NCBI GenBank assembly: GCA_947179155.2
Contig: OX359283.1
Location: 8,370,264-8,434,263 of the forward strand
Reading direction: 5' to 3'
DNA from: Hedera helix
Taxonomy: Eukaryota; Streptophyta; Magnoliopsida; Apiales; Araliaceae
Length of the DNA: 64,000 bases
Shown here: piece by piece, positions 45,667 through 57,480 of the stretch
Layout: each line of letters starts with the position of its first letter
How positions within the stretch are numbered: position 1 is the stretch's first letter
Notes under the pieces: model-generated
Database searches by the model: none
Told to the model about the DNA's origin: nothing
The model's input: only the letters and a program-made list of their open reading frames with translations
Program-made: the position numbers and the translations under genes

Positions 45667-46455
45667 TTACAATCCCCTGAGGATAGCATCCTCATGCTCC
45701 TGCCTGGCTATCATATCTGCTACGTGGCGACTGATTGTGCGCCTGTGGAGATCCTCCTCCCTAGGATACCTTCGGATCCTATGCCTCATCCTATGAAAGG
45801 CAGTGTCAAACACAAAGTTCAAACGATCAAACCTAACTGCACGAGTTTGAACTTCCCTCTCAAGTTCGTCCACCATCATGGTAGCTCTATCCAATGTTTC
45901 CTCGACACGGATTCTCTCTGCAACCTCTAGGTTAAAGTTGGCCTTCAAGGCCTCATGTTCCACCTGAAGCTCTGCCAGACTCAGCTTCACCTGATCACGC
46001 TCCTCTTTCAGTTCAGTTACCTCCCCGGATAGCTGATAAGCCACACTCTTATAACCATCTTCTAATTCCTGATGGATCTGATTTTGTTCCTCAAGATGCT
46101 GAATTCTACCCTCAAGATCTTCATTCTTAGTGGTCAGCTCTTCTATGATGTCATTCGCAGTCGTGCCCATGCCATCTACATATTCAGCTGACTCCTCAGG
46201 TGACGTATTGTCATAATACTGCACCTCCTCATCCGAATCCTCATCGACAGTCTGGTACTCTTCTGAGTCATCCTCACTCCGTGGCCTCATTACCCCACCT
46301 CTAACTGGTTCCTCAATATCATCCACGTGATCCTCCTCGGGATCCTCCTCAGGTGCAACTACCGCAGGCTCTACTGTAGGCTGCTCGATATGGACAATAT
46401 GTTTATCCACAACAGTATCCTCTGCTACGTGACTCGGCTCCCCAATCTCTGCCAT
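45667..46455 (-). CDS. Pre-gag acidic coiled-coil protein, copy B (262 aa)
   Basis: The translation from the ATG at 46455 is identical to that of 36115-36903: acidic N-terminal third, coiled coil about 101-210, basic tail. The upstream ATG that opens a longer frame in copy A reads ATA here, which supports the shorter start. It follows the same acceptor-like TGACTGTAG. Identity between copies reflects youth of the array as well as possible constraint. Function unknown. Confidence 0.82.
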   Translation of the reverse strand: MAEIGEPSHVAEDTVVDKHIVHIEQPTVEPAVVAPEEDPEEDHVDDIEEPVRGGVMRPRSEDDSEEYQTVDEDSDEEVQYYDNTSPEESAEYVDGMGTTANDIIEELTTKNEDLEGRIQHLEEQNQIHQELEDGYKSVAYQLSGEVTELKEERDQVKLSLAELQVEHEALKANFNLEVAERIRVEETLDRATMMVDELEREVQTRAVRFDRLNFVFDTAFHRMRHRIRRYPREEDLHRRTISRHVADMIARQEHEDAILRGL

Positions 46456-46696
46456 CCTACAGTCACAATAGGGAAAACAAAATAACAGCATGTCAGTACA
46501 ACAATAAAATATATTCATTGATGAAATGAAAAGATATTTTATCATGTACAACTCGGCTCGATGGATCTCCACAATCCACCTCCAAACAAAAGTAACTCCA
46601 ATGAATCTCCTTGATTTATTTCCTAGCGCACTCGATATGAGTATAATACTAAGGTTATAACCTAGGTTTCGCAGATCCTAAAGTTTATAACCTACA

Positions 46697-46708
46697 GCTC
46701 TGATACCA
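46697..46708 (-). other. Primer-binding site of copy B (tRNA-iMet)
   Basis: On the - strand TGGTATCAGAGC, three bases after the end of LTR-C. Confidence 0.93.
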
Positions 46709-46711
46709 ACC

Positions 46712-49700
46712 TGTGACGCCCCCAAAATTCGGGTACTAGTACCTCGAATTCAGTGCTCACGCAAAATACATCCAATATCTGCTAAACAACATTTAATACT
46801 AGTACGGAAAATGTAAATAAACATATGTTGTTTATTACCAAAGCTTTCTAGTCCCAAGGTCTACAACCTTTACTAAATACATCACAAACTACCAAAAGGT
46901 TACCAAAGGTTTGTGTTATATCGCATCATACATGTACTACAAAAATATGAAACAGGCAAACTGCTATCCAGCTTAATCAAGAATTCATCTTTCCTTTGCC
47001 TTTGTCCTTACTCGAGCCTTCAGGTTTGACTGCAATTATTTTCATGATATAGCAAGGGTGAGCAACTAGCTTGCTCAGCAAGTTTTAAATGAACAATATA
47101 ATATATCATGAATGAATCGAAATAATAATCGAGTTGTTTTAATAATGTAGGCTCAATGATAAAACTGAATAACATGATCAGTACTCAAATGAATAATTGA
47201 AGAGTTGATTAATAACTGAACAATGTAATCAAGACTTAGATGAAACAATGAAGACTTGATTATTGATTTCTGAGTGGTCCAATAGACCATGAACGCCAAG
47301 GCAACATCAGTCATTTGACTGACCCTTTTATATCCGTCAGTTGTACCCGAGGGGATCAGCCTCTAGTACACCATGTGTATGCATAACATTAAACTCTGAC
47401 TGTATCGGATGACCGACACTTATATTCTCCCCAATTTAGGGTTTGTTCTCTCAGTACAAGAATCCTTACCAACTACTAGTTTGGATAGCTTTTATGTTAA
47501 TATTCAATGTCTAGCTGAATCAATTAGCATAGACTATTTCTTAAACAGTTCATGAATGCAAGAACTTTAAATATATGACAGTTCGATAATATAACTTGAA
47601 TCCAGCATGCACTATGTGCGAATGTCAAAGGTAATATCGATGTGGAATAATCTTGTAATAATTAAACCACCTGAAATATAATTTGAAAGTGTAACTCTAG
47701 TTTGAGTTAGGGAACTTGCAATAAATATAATTCGAAAACTTTCACAATATAGAGTTGTGTAAGGTTAAGGAACTTGCCTGGTGCGCGAATTACGTCTACT
47801 TCGCTTAATCTAAACTTTCCTTGAAGACCTAACAGTGAAAATGTTGGCCTAATAGTTAGAACAACACATAATCGCTTCACTTAAGTATTTAAGTTTACTA
47901 TCATATAAACACCTTGGAGTATCATACAATTCCACATCATATATCCTCAATAAAATATTCACCGAACTAAGGTTAATGATTTAATTATCTCATACCATTT
48001 AAACCCCTAAACAACCTATCATAAATGCTTGGTTGTTCCAAATAATTTCCTTGACTCCCTTATTTATCATTTAATAAATAAATAATTACATGATAACCTC
48101 AACTATTCAATAATAGTTAATTATTATTAATTACCTTATTTATTATTTAATAAAATAATAAATAATTAACTAATTAGTTTCAATTTCATTTAATTATTAT
48201 TAATTAAATAACAATTTGTTAATTATCCTTACCTATTATAGGTTAAATAATAGGCAATTACCTTATTTTATCTTATCTTTCTTTAATTATTATTTCATCC
48301 AATAATAATTAATTAATTAATTACCTTTATTACTCTTTAATCATTATTTAATGTTAAACAATGATTTAATACCTTTACTTATTATTCAATCCCCATTAAA
48401 TAATAAATATTCACTTTATTGACTTCAACTCTTCTTAAATTATTATTTAACGTTAGTCAAATAATAATTAATTAATTGTATTTATCTCTCTTTTAATCAT
48501 CATTTAATATTGATCAATTATCTTTACTTATTATTTAATAAATAATTAACTATTTTAGTTTACTATTCACAGTTCACTACTGGCATTATATTGCACCTAC
48601 ATCATTCTGTCGTCGAGTGCAGGTCGTAGAGTCAAAATCGTAGAGTGAGGTCGTAGAGTCAAAATCGTAGAGTCAAAATCGTAGAGTCAAGTCGTAGAGT
48701 TAAAATCGTAGAGTCATAATCGTAGAGTTAAAATCGTAGAGTCAAGTCGTAGAGTCAAAATCGTAGAGTCAAGTCGTAGAGTCAAAATCGTAGAGTCAAG
48801 TCGTAGAGTCAAATTCGTAGAGTCAAAATCGTAGAGTCAAGTCGTAGAGTTAAAATTTAAGCAGGAGTTTTCCAGATTTTCTGCTTCTTAGTGCATCCGG
48901 ATGTACTTTGGTTCAAACATTTTTAGAATGAGCTATACACCTCAAAATCATGCACGGTCGGATCTTATGGACTCATACCTTGATCCTTTACCCCATAGTA
49001 TTTTTCAAATAATTTTTCAGAGGCATTAAATACCGAAATTATCAAGCTACTCTCAACAATGCTATAAAATGGACTGTTTTGGTAGAAAAATCATGACTAA
49101 AAGTATACACCATAACTTTTGGTGATTCAAATTGGGTTTTCTTCTAAACTCATAGGTCTGTCCAGGAAAAATAATAACCATCCCAAACAAGTTGAAGGGC
49201 TTAGAGATATAAGGCCTTAAACCACACTAACTCACACAGTTTTTCCGAAATAGGTGGTTTTATGCACTCTTTCAATTTTAACCACGTAGATGTGCATAAT
49301 AACACATGATAAGCTTATTGAAACATACATTTACTACTCTAGCATGAATATGATCACTTAGAGCTCTTAATCTAGCTTCCTACCATAAAAAGCACAAAGC
49401 ATGGCCATGGAAGCATAAAACTGAAACTTTGAGATGTGTACTACCTTTGTGATCTAATGGCTGGCCTTCTCTTCCTCCCGAAGTATGTGACAAAGGTATC
49501 GGACATCCAAGAGCCTTCCTTGAGCTTCCTATATCAAACACTCAAGAGTCACTTTGTTATTTTCCTTTTTCTCACTATTTTTGCTTCTTTGCTCTCTGTT
49601 TTCTCTCTCTGCAAATGGACGGGAAGAAGAAATAATGGCTGGTATAAGAAATATACTATCCCAAGCTTTAGACAAAACTCTAATACATGGACTCTATAGC

Positions 49701-50272
49701 CTCCCCTATGCCTGACTTGCTCCCTTCTTTTGCCAACAAGCTGCTGCTTTCTTGAGCCAAGAGCTCCTACGCATGCTCTGCTCCTGAAACTTCGTCCCAA
49801 AATAGGTGTCACTCCTAATTTTCTACCGGGTTATGTTTTGCTGCTTGGGCTGGGTTACTACTTGCTTAGTTAATTAGACAATTGGTTTGTGGCCCAATTG
49901 AATGGTTAATTAGCAACTAGACTTAGGGTTGATGCAATTTAAATACTTGGGCCAATTTAAAATACCCATTACCATTAATTACTAATTTTATTAATTAATT
50001 TATATATAATCCAATTAGACTTGCTATATTCAATTTAATTGGATTTTTAATTAATCTAAGATCTTATCAATTTATTGATATTAATATTCTTAGATTAGTC
50101 CACTAATTTAATTATCCCATTAGTTGGACTCCCTTTAATTTAATCCAAATATATTACTAATTTACTAATTTAATCGCATCGAGATTTAAATTAGTTCATA
50201 GAATATTCATTACATAAATAAATAAATTCATAATTTATTTAAAATGAAATTTAAAATTTTGCGGACATTACA
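46712..50272 (-). repeat. LTR-C (3561 bp), shared by copy B and truncated copy C
   Basis: Same modules as LTR-A and LTR-B; the longest of the three because of 17 minisatellite units. The hairpin (47060-47076) has the intact stem. Confidence 0.93.
48624..48856 (-). repeat. TCGTAGAGT minisatellite, 17 units (LTR-C)
   Basis: Contains the LTR-B block plus two more CAAAA/CAAG units, consistent with slippage or unequal exchange. Confidence 0.93.
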
Positions 50273-50330
50273 TTCTCCCCCCCCCCCCCCCCCCTTATAA
50301 GAATTCCGTCCCCGGAATTACTTCATAAGG

Positions 50331-51406
50331 TCACTCAAAAAGGTGCGGATAATTCTTTTTCATCTCTTCTTCTAATTCCCACGTAGCTTCCTCAATTGCG
50401 TGGTTCCTCCAGAGTACCTTGACCGAATGTATAACTTTATTCCTTAGCGTTTGTTCCTTCCTATCGAGTATCTGAATAGGAGTTTCCTCGTAGGATAAGT
50501 CCCTTTCGACTTGAATCGGCTCATAGGATATGACGTGCTTATATTCCGATTTATATGGCCGCAACACTGAAACATGAAACACATTGTGAACGTGCTCCAG
50601 TTCAGGAGGTAAGGCTACCTCGTACGCCACTTCACCTATCCGCTTTAGAATCTCAAATGGCCCTATGAACCTCGGGCTCAATTTTCCTTTCTTGCCAAAC
50701 CTGATCTTCCCTTTCCAGGGAGATACCTTCAAAAATACGAAGCCGCCAACTTCAAAATCTCTCTTTTGACGATGCAAATCGGCATACTTCTTCTGTCGAT
50801 CCTGAGCTGCTACTAATCGAGCTCTTATTATCCTAATAGTATCCACGGTCTGTTGTACCAACTCCGGTCCTAGCAGTCTCCGTTCACCCACTTCGTCCCA
50901 ACACAATGGTGTTCGACATTTCCTTCCGTATAGCGCTTCGTATGGCGGCATGCCAATACTAGCGTGATAGCTGTTATTATATGCGAACTCCACTAATGGC
51001 AAGTGGTCATCCCAACTGCCTTTGAGATCCATCACACATGCTCTAAGCATATCCTCTAATGTTTGTATTGTCCTTTCGCTCTGTCCATCGGTTTGAGGAT
51101 GATAGGCCGAGCTCAACCTCAGTTGTGTTCCTAATCTTTCTTGCAATCCTTTCCAAAATTTTGACGTGAAGCGCAGATCTCTATCAGAGACGATAGATAC
51201 CGGTACTCCATGTCGTGACACTATCTCCTTCACATACAGCTTTGCCAACTGTTCCAGACTATATTTGATCTTAATTGGTAGAAAGTGTGCGGACTTCGTC
51301 AAATGGTCCACAACCACCCAAATCGCATCATAACCTTTCTGCGTAGCTGGAAGTCCAACCACGAAATCCATCGTGATATGCTCCCATTTCCATTCCGGAA
51401 TTTCTA
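50331..51406 (-). pseudogene. 3' end of pol of copy C (integrase to chromodomain-like tail)
   Basis: About 350 codons identical or nearly so to copies A and B: integrase core from the TMDFVVGLP aspartate, SDRD, QSERT, through to the WRNHAIEEATWE tail. It starts mid-gene: at 51406 the sequence switches to Athila RT. One residue near the second aspartate differs (SDRDLRF against SDRDPHF). The rest of copy C and its 5' LTR are gone. Confidence 0.92.
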
Positions 51407-52795
51407 AGTTATCGGGGGTGTTGAAGAGGTGCGTCGAGACTAATCTAATGTTAAACTGGGAAAAATGTCATTTCATGGTGGAAGAAGGGATTATTCTCGG
51501 ACATAGAGTCTCTGCTTAAGGAATTAAAGTTGACAAAGCCAAAATAAAGACTATTGAAGAGCTTCCACCACCATCATCCGTGAAGGAAGTTAGGAGTTTC
51601 CTAGGCCATGCGAGTTTCTATAAACGGTTTATCAAGGATTTCTCAAAAATCACTAAGCCGTTATATAGTCTTTTGGAAAAAGATGTGCCCTTCAGGATGG
51701 AAAAATCATGCATTGACGCATTTGAGATGCTGAAAAAGAAACTTATCTCTGCTCCGATAGTAGTTGCTCCAGATTGGGAGTGGCCATTAGAATTAATGTG
51801 CAATGCAAGTGATTATGCTATTGGAGCAGTGTTGAGGCAGCAGAAAGAGAAAATTTTCCACACCATCTATTATGTAAGTAAGACATTGTCGGATGCACAA
51901 CTCAACTACACAACCACTGAGAAAGAATTACTTGCAATTGTGTATGCCTTTGATAAATTTCGTTCTTATCTCATTAGAACAAAGGTTATAGTTTTCACGG
52001 ATCATTCTGCCATTAAATACCTGATATCTAAGAAAGATGCAAAGCCAAGGCTTATTACATGGGTTCTATTATTCCAAGAATTTGATCTCAAAATTTGAGA
52101 TAAAAAAGGGATAGAAAATCAAGTTGTTGATCATCTTTCGCAATTAAAAAAAAATCTGAGCAAGAAAGTGGAGATGGCAGGGTCATTAATGAACATTATC
52201 CAGATGAGCAGTTATTTGCTATGCATAGTGAATTACCTTGGTATGCGAATTTCACAAATTACATTATGAGCAATGTGACCCCCCCCCCCCCCCCCCGGAT
52301 TTAAGTTATCAACAACAGAAAAAGTTTATAAGTGATGTACGATTCTTTTTATGGGATGATCCTTTCCTATTCAAGCAATGCACAGATCAATTATTGAGGA
52401 GGTGTGTGCCCAAAGAAGAAATGAGTGATATTCTTCATCACTGTCATTCATCTGATTATGGAGGATATTTTGGTGGGGAGAGAACAGCGGCAAATGTCCT
52501 ACAGTCTGGGTTTTATTGGCCATCTTTATTTAAAGACGCTTGTTCTTTTGTAGCGAGATGCAACAATTGCCAAAGAACGGGAAATAATTCTACGAGTCAT
52601 GAAATGCCCCTTAACAGTATTCAAGAAATCGAAATTTTTAATGTTTAGGGCATAGACTTCATGGGACCATTCCCGTCATCTTATAACAATCAGTATATAC
52701 TAGTCGTTGTGGACTATGTATCCAAATGGGTCGAAGTTGTAGCTCTGCCGACTAATGATTCCAAGGTCGTTCTTAACTTTCTACAAAAAAATCGT
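51407..52795 (+). pseudogene. Athila pol: end of RT, RNase H, partial integrase
   Basis: Begins in the RT thumb/connection region (NWEKCHFMVEEGIILGH). It runs through RNase H (CNASDYAIGAVL near 51801, FTDHSAIKY near 52000) and the integrase zinc region (HHCHSSDYGG near 52438, CNNCQRTG near 52562). It stops inside the integrase core after the first aspartate (GIDFMGPF about 52649). Stops at about 51517, 52096 and 52646 and a frameshift near 52145 break it. The central RT with its active-site box is absent at the 27653/51407 join, and the remaining two catalytic integrase residues are missing after 52795. An 18-C run lies at 52279-52296. Confidence 0.85.
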
Positions 52796-53084
52796 GATTA
52801 CATTCTCTCTCCTAGCTAAACTGTGAGCCATCTGTTGGGTTTTTCTCGGTCAAAAATTGGTACACATTATCTTCCCCATTATAGCTATCTTTTTAATTCT
52901 TTGATTATGGGTTAGGAGTTAGGTATTGTTGGTGAAATACCCTAAAATGGTGGCTTGAATTTGGTTTGGGGGAAGCTTTGTTCAGAGTTCAAATCAATTG
53001 TGTGCGCTAACTGTTTGTAAAATTGCCACAAAGAAGTATCATTCAAAATTCAGTTGGTTCGTGCTCCTTATTGGGTTGTTATTG
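52796..53084 (+). other. Athila spacer after truncated integrase
   Basis: No recognisable coding text. It joins the integrase core directly to sequence upstream of the third ORF, implying an internal deletion of the integrase end. Confidence 0.4.
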
Positions 53085-54255
53085 CTTCTTGGCATTGCAT
53101 TGAGCGAGAAGGTCCTAAACGTCAACGTGGGCAGACCTCTCGCGCAACATATGATGCTCAGCGGTTTATAAGCGAAGAGGCAAAGAAGAAGTATTATAAA
53201 GTGTTAGAGGGAAAAATAATTATCCCAGAGTGAGGCCTCCTTTCGAATGTCAATGATGGACACTTATACAATATGATTGCTGAAAAAAATTGGTAGAATT
53301 TCATGGAACAGCATAAACCTGTAGCCATTTCCATTGTCAAAGAGTTTTACACAATGCAAATGAGAATGCCAATGTGGTACGAATTCGTGGCGTAGATGTT
53401 CACTTCGGAGCTGAATAGATAAATGCTTACTATGACATTGCCCACCTAGAAGAGGTTGACCAATACACTACGTACAAGACAAAGCACCTAAATCTAAATT
53501 ACGTGCTTCAAGGGTTGTGTCAGCCATATGCGGAATGAACTCTTAAAGATGGGGTGCTACGGCTATTTTTGCATCGGTTTCTGAGCAGGTTCGGCAAAGC
53601 ATGGTACTACTTCATTTGTGCCAAGCTGTTACCCACCACATATGTCAGTAATGTGATCGTATCAATGATGGTGTTGTTGTATTGCCTGGTCAACTGTATG
53701 AGCATCAATGTGGGGAGGGTTATTCTCGGTTCAATCAAACACACTCCCCATGGGGGTACTTTGGGTGGTTTGCTGCATCCTTCACTGATTTGTGGATTGT
53801 GCCAAAATACTGGAGTAGATTGGTTTGCTGATGAACCTCTTCAACATCCCAAAATCTCGATTGACTCTCGGTTGATTAGTCATTATAGTCAGTGGGATGA
53901 CGCTCTAGTTAATCCGAGAAGAGCCGGATTTATATTAAAGGCTCGGTCTCCAGATACAAAGGAGCTCTTTACGGATGATCTGGAGGATAACGCAGTAAAT
54001 CAGCCATCTCTAGCATCTATAGCTACGAAGGTGCAACACTTGATAAGGGAATCTCACTGCCACTCTCGTCAAATTAATTATGTAGCTCAGCAGGTCAACT
54101 CTATGATGCAATTTAATGCTAATTTCACAGCGATCTTAGCTGAGATGTTCGAGCATATGAGATTGAATGCTGGTCAAAACCCACTGCAGTTCCCGCATCC
54201 ACCCGTGATTCCTGATGACCCTCAGGATTCTCCTGACGAAGACGCAGACGCATAA
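53085..54255 (+). pseudogene. Athila third ORF (env-position / 'putative plant transposon protein' type), 3' part open
   Basis: From about 53085 the text resembles the ORF found downstream of pol in Athila-like elements: KRQRGQ basic stretch, then DVHFGAE, YVLQGLCQPYAE. Stops at about 53230 and 53536 and small shifts break it, but the last 233 codons (53554-54255) are open. Landmarks are FLSRFGKAWYYFICAKLLPT, SINVG, GGLLHPSLI and an acidic proline-rich end. I see no convincing signal peptide; a hydrophobic stretch near VIVSMMVLLYCLV could be buried or membrane-associated. Function is unknown. The term env-like refers to position only. Confidence 0.65.
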
Positions 54256-54695
54256 ACACATTCAGAGGAGTCCTCAGCTTTCAATTATATATATTTTCAA
54301 TGAGGGCATTGACATATTCAAGTTTAGGGGATGTCTTTATTTCTGTTTTTGTCTGTTCATGTTTTTATTTAGTACCTGATTAGTTTTTATGCTTTTATGC
54401 TTATGTTAGTTTTATTAGTAAATTTGAGTTTTAGTCAATGATATGAAGTGTTTGCCATGGTGCTTATTTAAGTAAAATCATTTAGTATTCTTAGTCTTTA
54501 TTTTAACGACTGATTTGAGCTAACGATGCTAGTGATCTTGCCTTTCTCGTCATTTCGTCATGCACAAATGCGATCCCATATATTGATTAGTTTTTTCATA
54601 GAGAATTGGTATGGTTAATTGCTTATAGGGTAAGCTGGAAAATTTCTTAAAACCCTTTTTGAGTGCTAAATCTAGGCTCGTATATAAGTTTTAGG
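54256..54695 (+). other. Athila 3' region, possible polypurine tract and LTR start
   Basis: AAGTTTAGGGGATG near 54320-54333 resembles the purine motif near the 3' end of Athila elements; a 3' LTR could begin at about 54335. The region ends where the gag-only element begins. No gene is seen. Confidence 0.4.
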
Positions 54696-56141
54696 GGATC
54701 TCGAAAGCACCCAAAAATAAAATCTTACTTTTAAAAAATATTAATGTAGTAATGCAAGTAAGAGTCGATCCCATAGAGAATGATTAATTTAATTTTATGT
54801 TTTGTAAACCGAAATTGGGGGGTTTTCAATTAAAGAAATAGTTTAAATAAAATTAACTAAAATAAATATGTAAGTAATTTAATGAGAAGAAAAGAACCTT
54901 GGTTTAAGTTAACATTCACCATCAAGAATTTACAACTGATCATTGATGCATAAATAAATCAATTAATATTTTGAACATTCACCGTAGAAATAACTACTCG
55001 CAGGTGGAATAATTTTTCTTCTATCTCCTTAATTTTAGTTAAGTAGACACACGCGTTCTAAATTACCCTTACTACTAAACAACCTCTGGCATGTGCTAAA
55101 GATTTGGTTTAATAGCAGCTTTAAGAATTAGAGAGATCGTTGAACTAAACAACACAAGCCACGCGTTTGCATTTAATTTAGATAAACATTCTTTCTAAGA
55201 TAAAATAATCTTTTGATCTGCAAAACAATTATTAAAATTAGTTGTTTCACAAATAGCAGTAGATTAATGTAAATAATAAACTAGTAGGCCTCCTAGCAAT
55301 TAAACAAACCAATCATAAAATTTAGCATAGAAAAATATCCAATACTCAAAGTATAAATTGAACAGTTAAAATAAATTAGATCTCTCAGTGTATAAATCTT
55401 GATGGCTTCAATCACTTAAACCAAGAAAAATAATTTAGTTACTCATAGTTGTAGTGAACACCAAATAATAGAAGAGAGAATTTTTCTAATGAAAGTTCTG
55501 TATCAATTATGTATCTCAAGCCTCTATTTATAGGCTACATAATTCTCCTAACCCTAATAGGAATTACACTTTTTAAACCCTAATAGGATTTAAAATATAA
55601 AATAAAATAAAATATAAAATTCCTATTTAATTCCTTTTCCAAATTGGAATTAGAATTTTTTAATTTATTTGCTTGATCACGAAAACCATGCGGAAAAGAA
55701 AGATAAAGAACAGCCAAACGCCTGACACCCACGCGGTAAAGGAGAGAGAAATAAAAAGGTAGCAGCCACCGCGCCCTAAGCCACGTGCCTGATGCATCAA
55801 TTCATTCTGCAACACCCGCGCATTGCGCGGTTTCTTTTTTCTTTTGGTCCAACCGCGCATGGCGCAGGAGTCTCCTTCCTTGCCAAACGGCGTCGCTCAT
55901 GTGCCCAGTTGCTTTTGATCCCTTGCGCGCCTAGCTTTCCAAATTATTTATGGTTTTGCCATCCAAGCTTTAATTAATTCCTACAAAATAAAATAAAATT
56001 ATTAAAAATAATATAAAATTACTAAAAATAATAATAATACATAATAATTAATAAAACACCTAAAATACTAAAAATCCTTAAAAATCCATAAATAATTAAG
56101 CCTAAAAATACCTAATAAATAGGAATAAAATTTACTTATCA
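54696..56141 (-). repeat. Left (3') LTR of gag-only element
   Basis: On the - strand starts TGATAAGTAAA and ends in a mutated GAGATCC (the other LTR ends ACATCA). About 95% like the right LTR by eye. Holds a TATA box and a GCGC-rich stretch (55770-55930). The short frames at 55660-55977 fall in this stretch and are not supported as genes. Confidence 0.9.
55524..55535 (-). promoter_or_regulatory. TATA box, left LTR of gag-only element
   Basis: - strand CCTATAAATAGAGG, near consensus. Confidence 0.6.
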
Positions 56142-57480
56142 AATACCCCTGCACTTAACTCTTTGTTTGTCCTCAAGCAGAACAAGAATAAAAACTATTA
56201 AAACTTTACTAAATAATCTACTAACCTGACTGACTTACCTGAGCAACAAATGAATATGAATTCCACATTAACCTTAAATATTTTTTAAATGATAAGTCAA
56301 AGAAAATTTCAAAACTATGAAAAATCTAGAACTTCAACATATTTATCAATTTTACTTTACTCAACACCTTTTGTGTGTGTGTGAATCCAAATGTACAGAA
56401 CTAATCAAAACTTAGAGAAGTCTAGGTCATTAATTACCTTATAAAAGATATATAACAAAACTCAGTATACTTATTTTTCACATCACTCTTCACTAATATA
56501 GGCAAATATAACTAGAAGATCAAAATGTTTCAAACAATTAGTCACACTAGGATTATTAATATCAATTTTTTAAATATTTTTTTATTTTTTTCCTTTTAAT
56601 TGGTGCATTTTATGCTCCATCCCATTTTCTTTCTCTCTCTTCTTTTTTCTTTTCTTTTTCAGTGAGTGCATTTTATGCTCCATCTCACTTTTTCATGTAT
56701 GTGTTTATGAGTGAGTGTGTTTTACGCTCAATCTCAACCCACCACAAGATTTTTCTTTTTAACAATCCTAGAAAAAATACCTAAATAATCTCTTCCAAAT
56801 TATATTTTGTCTTATATTTCACTTCAAATAATGATCAAATAAGATATAGAGTTCAATAATATCTTTCATAAACATTTAACCATATAAATTTTCTCTTAAT
56901 TAGAACTAGCTCATACAAAAGGACATACGTGCATAAAAACTTAAAGGATCTAAAACAAAGTAAATGATCAATAAAAAGTCAAAAATTCAAACTAAGCAAA
57001 AATTTATCCCTTTTTCAAAAGTTATTAAATAAAAGTCAAAATTTTATCATTGACTAACAATTTAAAATCCAATTAACTCATTGCTCAAGTAACACATCCT
57101 AAAAATAAAATAAAAAACTATCCCATTTTCGTAGGAAATACGGTTACACTTAGCATGTGCAACAAGCCTTTAAACCCCCAAGGTTACCCCAAGTGGACGA
57201 GTTTTGTCTCGTGAGAGTTTGCAGCGAATATACCCACAAAATTTAAATTTTCAAAAAAAAAAAAAAAATTAATTCCCTAAAAAAATAACAAAATCCTAAA
57301 TCCCTTCCCCCACACTTAAAATTTACATTGTCTCCAATGTAAAGAAAAATGCAAAGAAAAATGCACAAATAACTAAAATATAAATACAAATTTAAAATAT
57401 AAAAAAATTATACTCCCCTTGGGTTGCCTCCCAAGCAACGCCTTTGTTTATTGTCATTGGCTTGATAGCATGTCAAATCA
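56142..57480 (-). other. Untranslated 3' part of gag-only element
   Basis: Contains on the - strand GGGAGGCAACCCAAG (57418-57433) and AAGTGTGGGGGAAGGG (57302-57317), both common near the 3' ends of Athila/Tat elements. Three diverged repeats of GTGCATTTTATGCTC lie at 56603-56733. No gene is seen. Confidence 0.6.

Larger units (their letters stand above)
27654..51406 (-). mobile_element. Tandem array of a young Tekay-type element: LTR-int-LTR-int-LTR-partial int
   Basis: Three LTRs (27654-31134, 37160-40693, 46712-50272) alternate with two full internal regions and one truncated internal region (50273-51406), all on the - strand. The LTRs differ mainly in minisatellite length and scattered single bases (well below 1% by eye). 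No target duplication lies between units: neighbours share an LTR, as expected from unequal recombination between LTRs or sisters. The left edge is a true LTR end in Athila RT; the right edge is a break inside integrase. Confidence 0.93.
21067..54695 (+). mobile_element. Athila-type Ty3-gypsy element in several pieces
   Basis: The pieces in order are an LTR-end remnant and primer site (21067-21183), gag (21285-22574), gag end/protease/RT start (26146-27653), RT end/RNase H/part of integrase (51407-52795), and a third ORF (53085-54255) with tail. They are separated by a solo LTR and by the - strand tandem array. The primer site, DLGTSINLMP protease motif and post-pol ORF fit the non-chromovirus Athila clade. 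It is the oldest layer here. Confidence 0.85.

Noticed and set aside
53554..54255. A true envelope protein
   Set aside because: Position fits, but no convincing signal peptide, cleavage site or paired membrane segments are visible.
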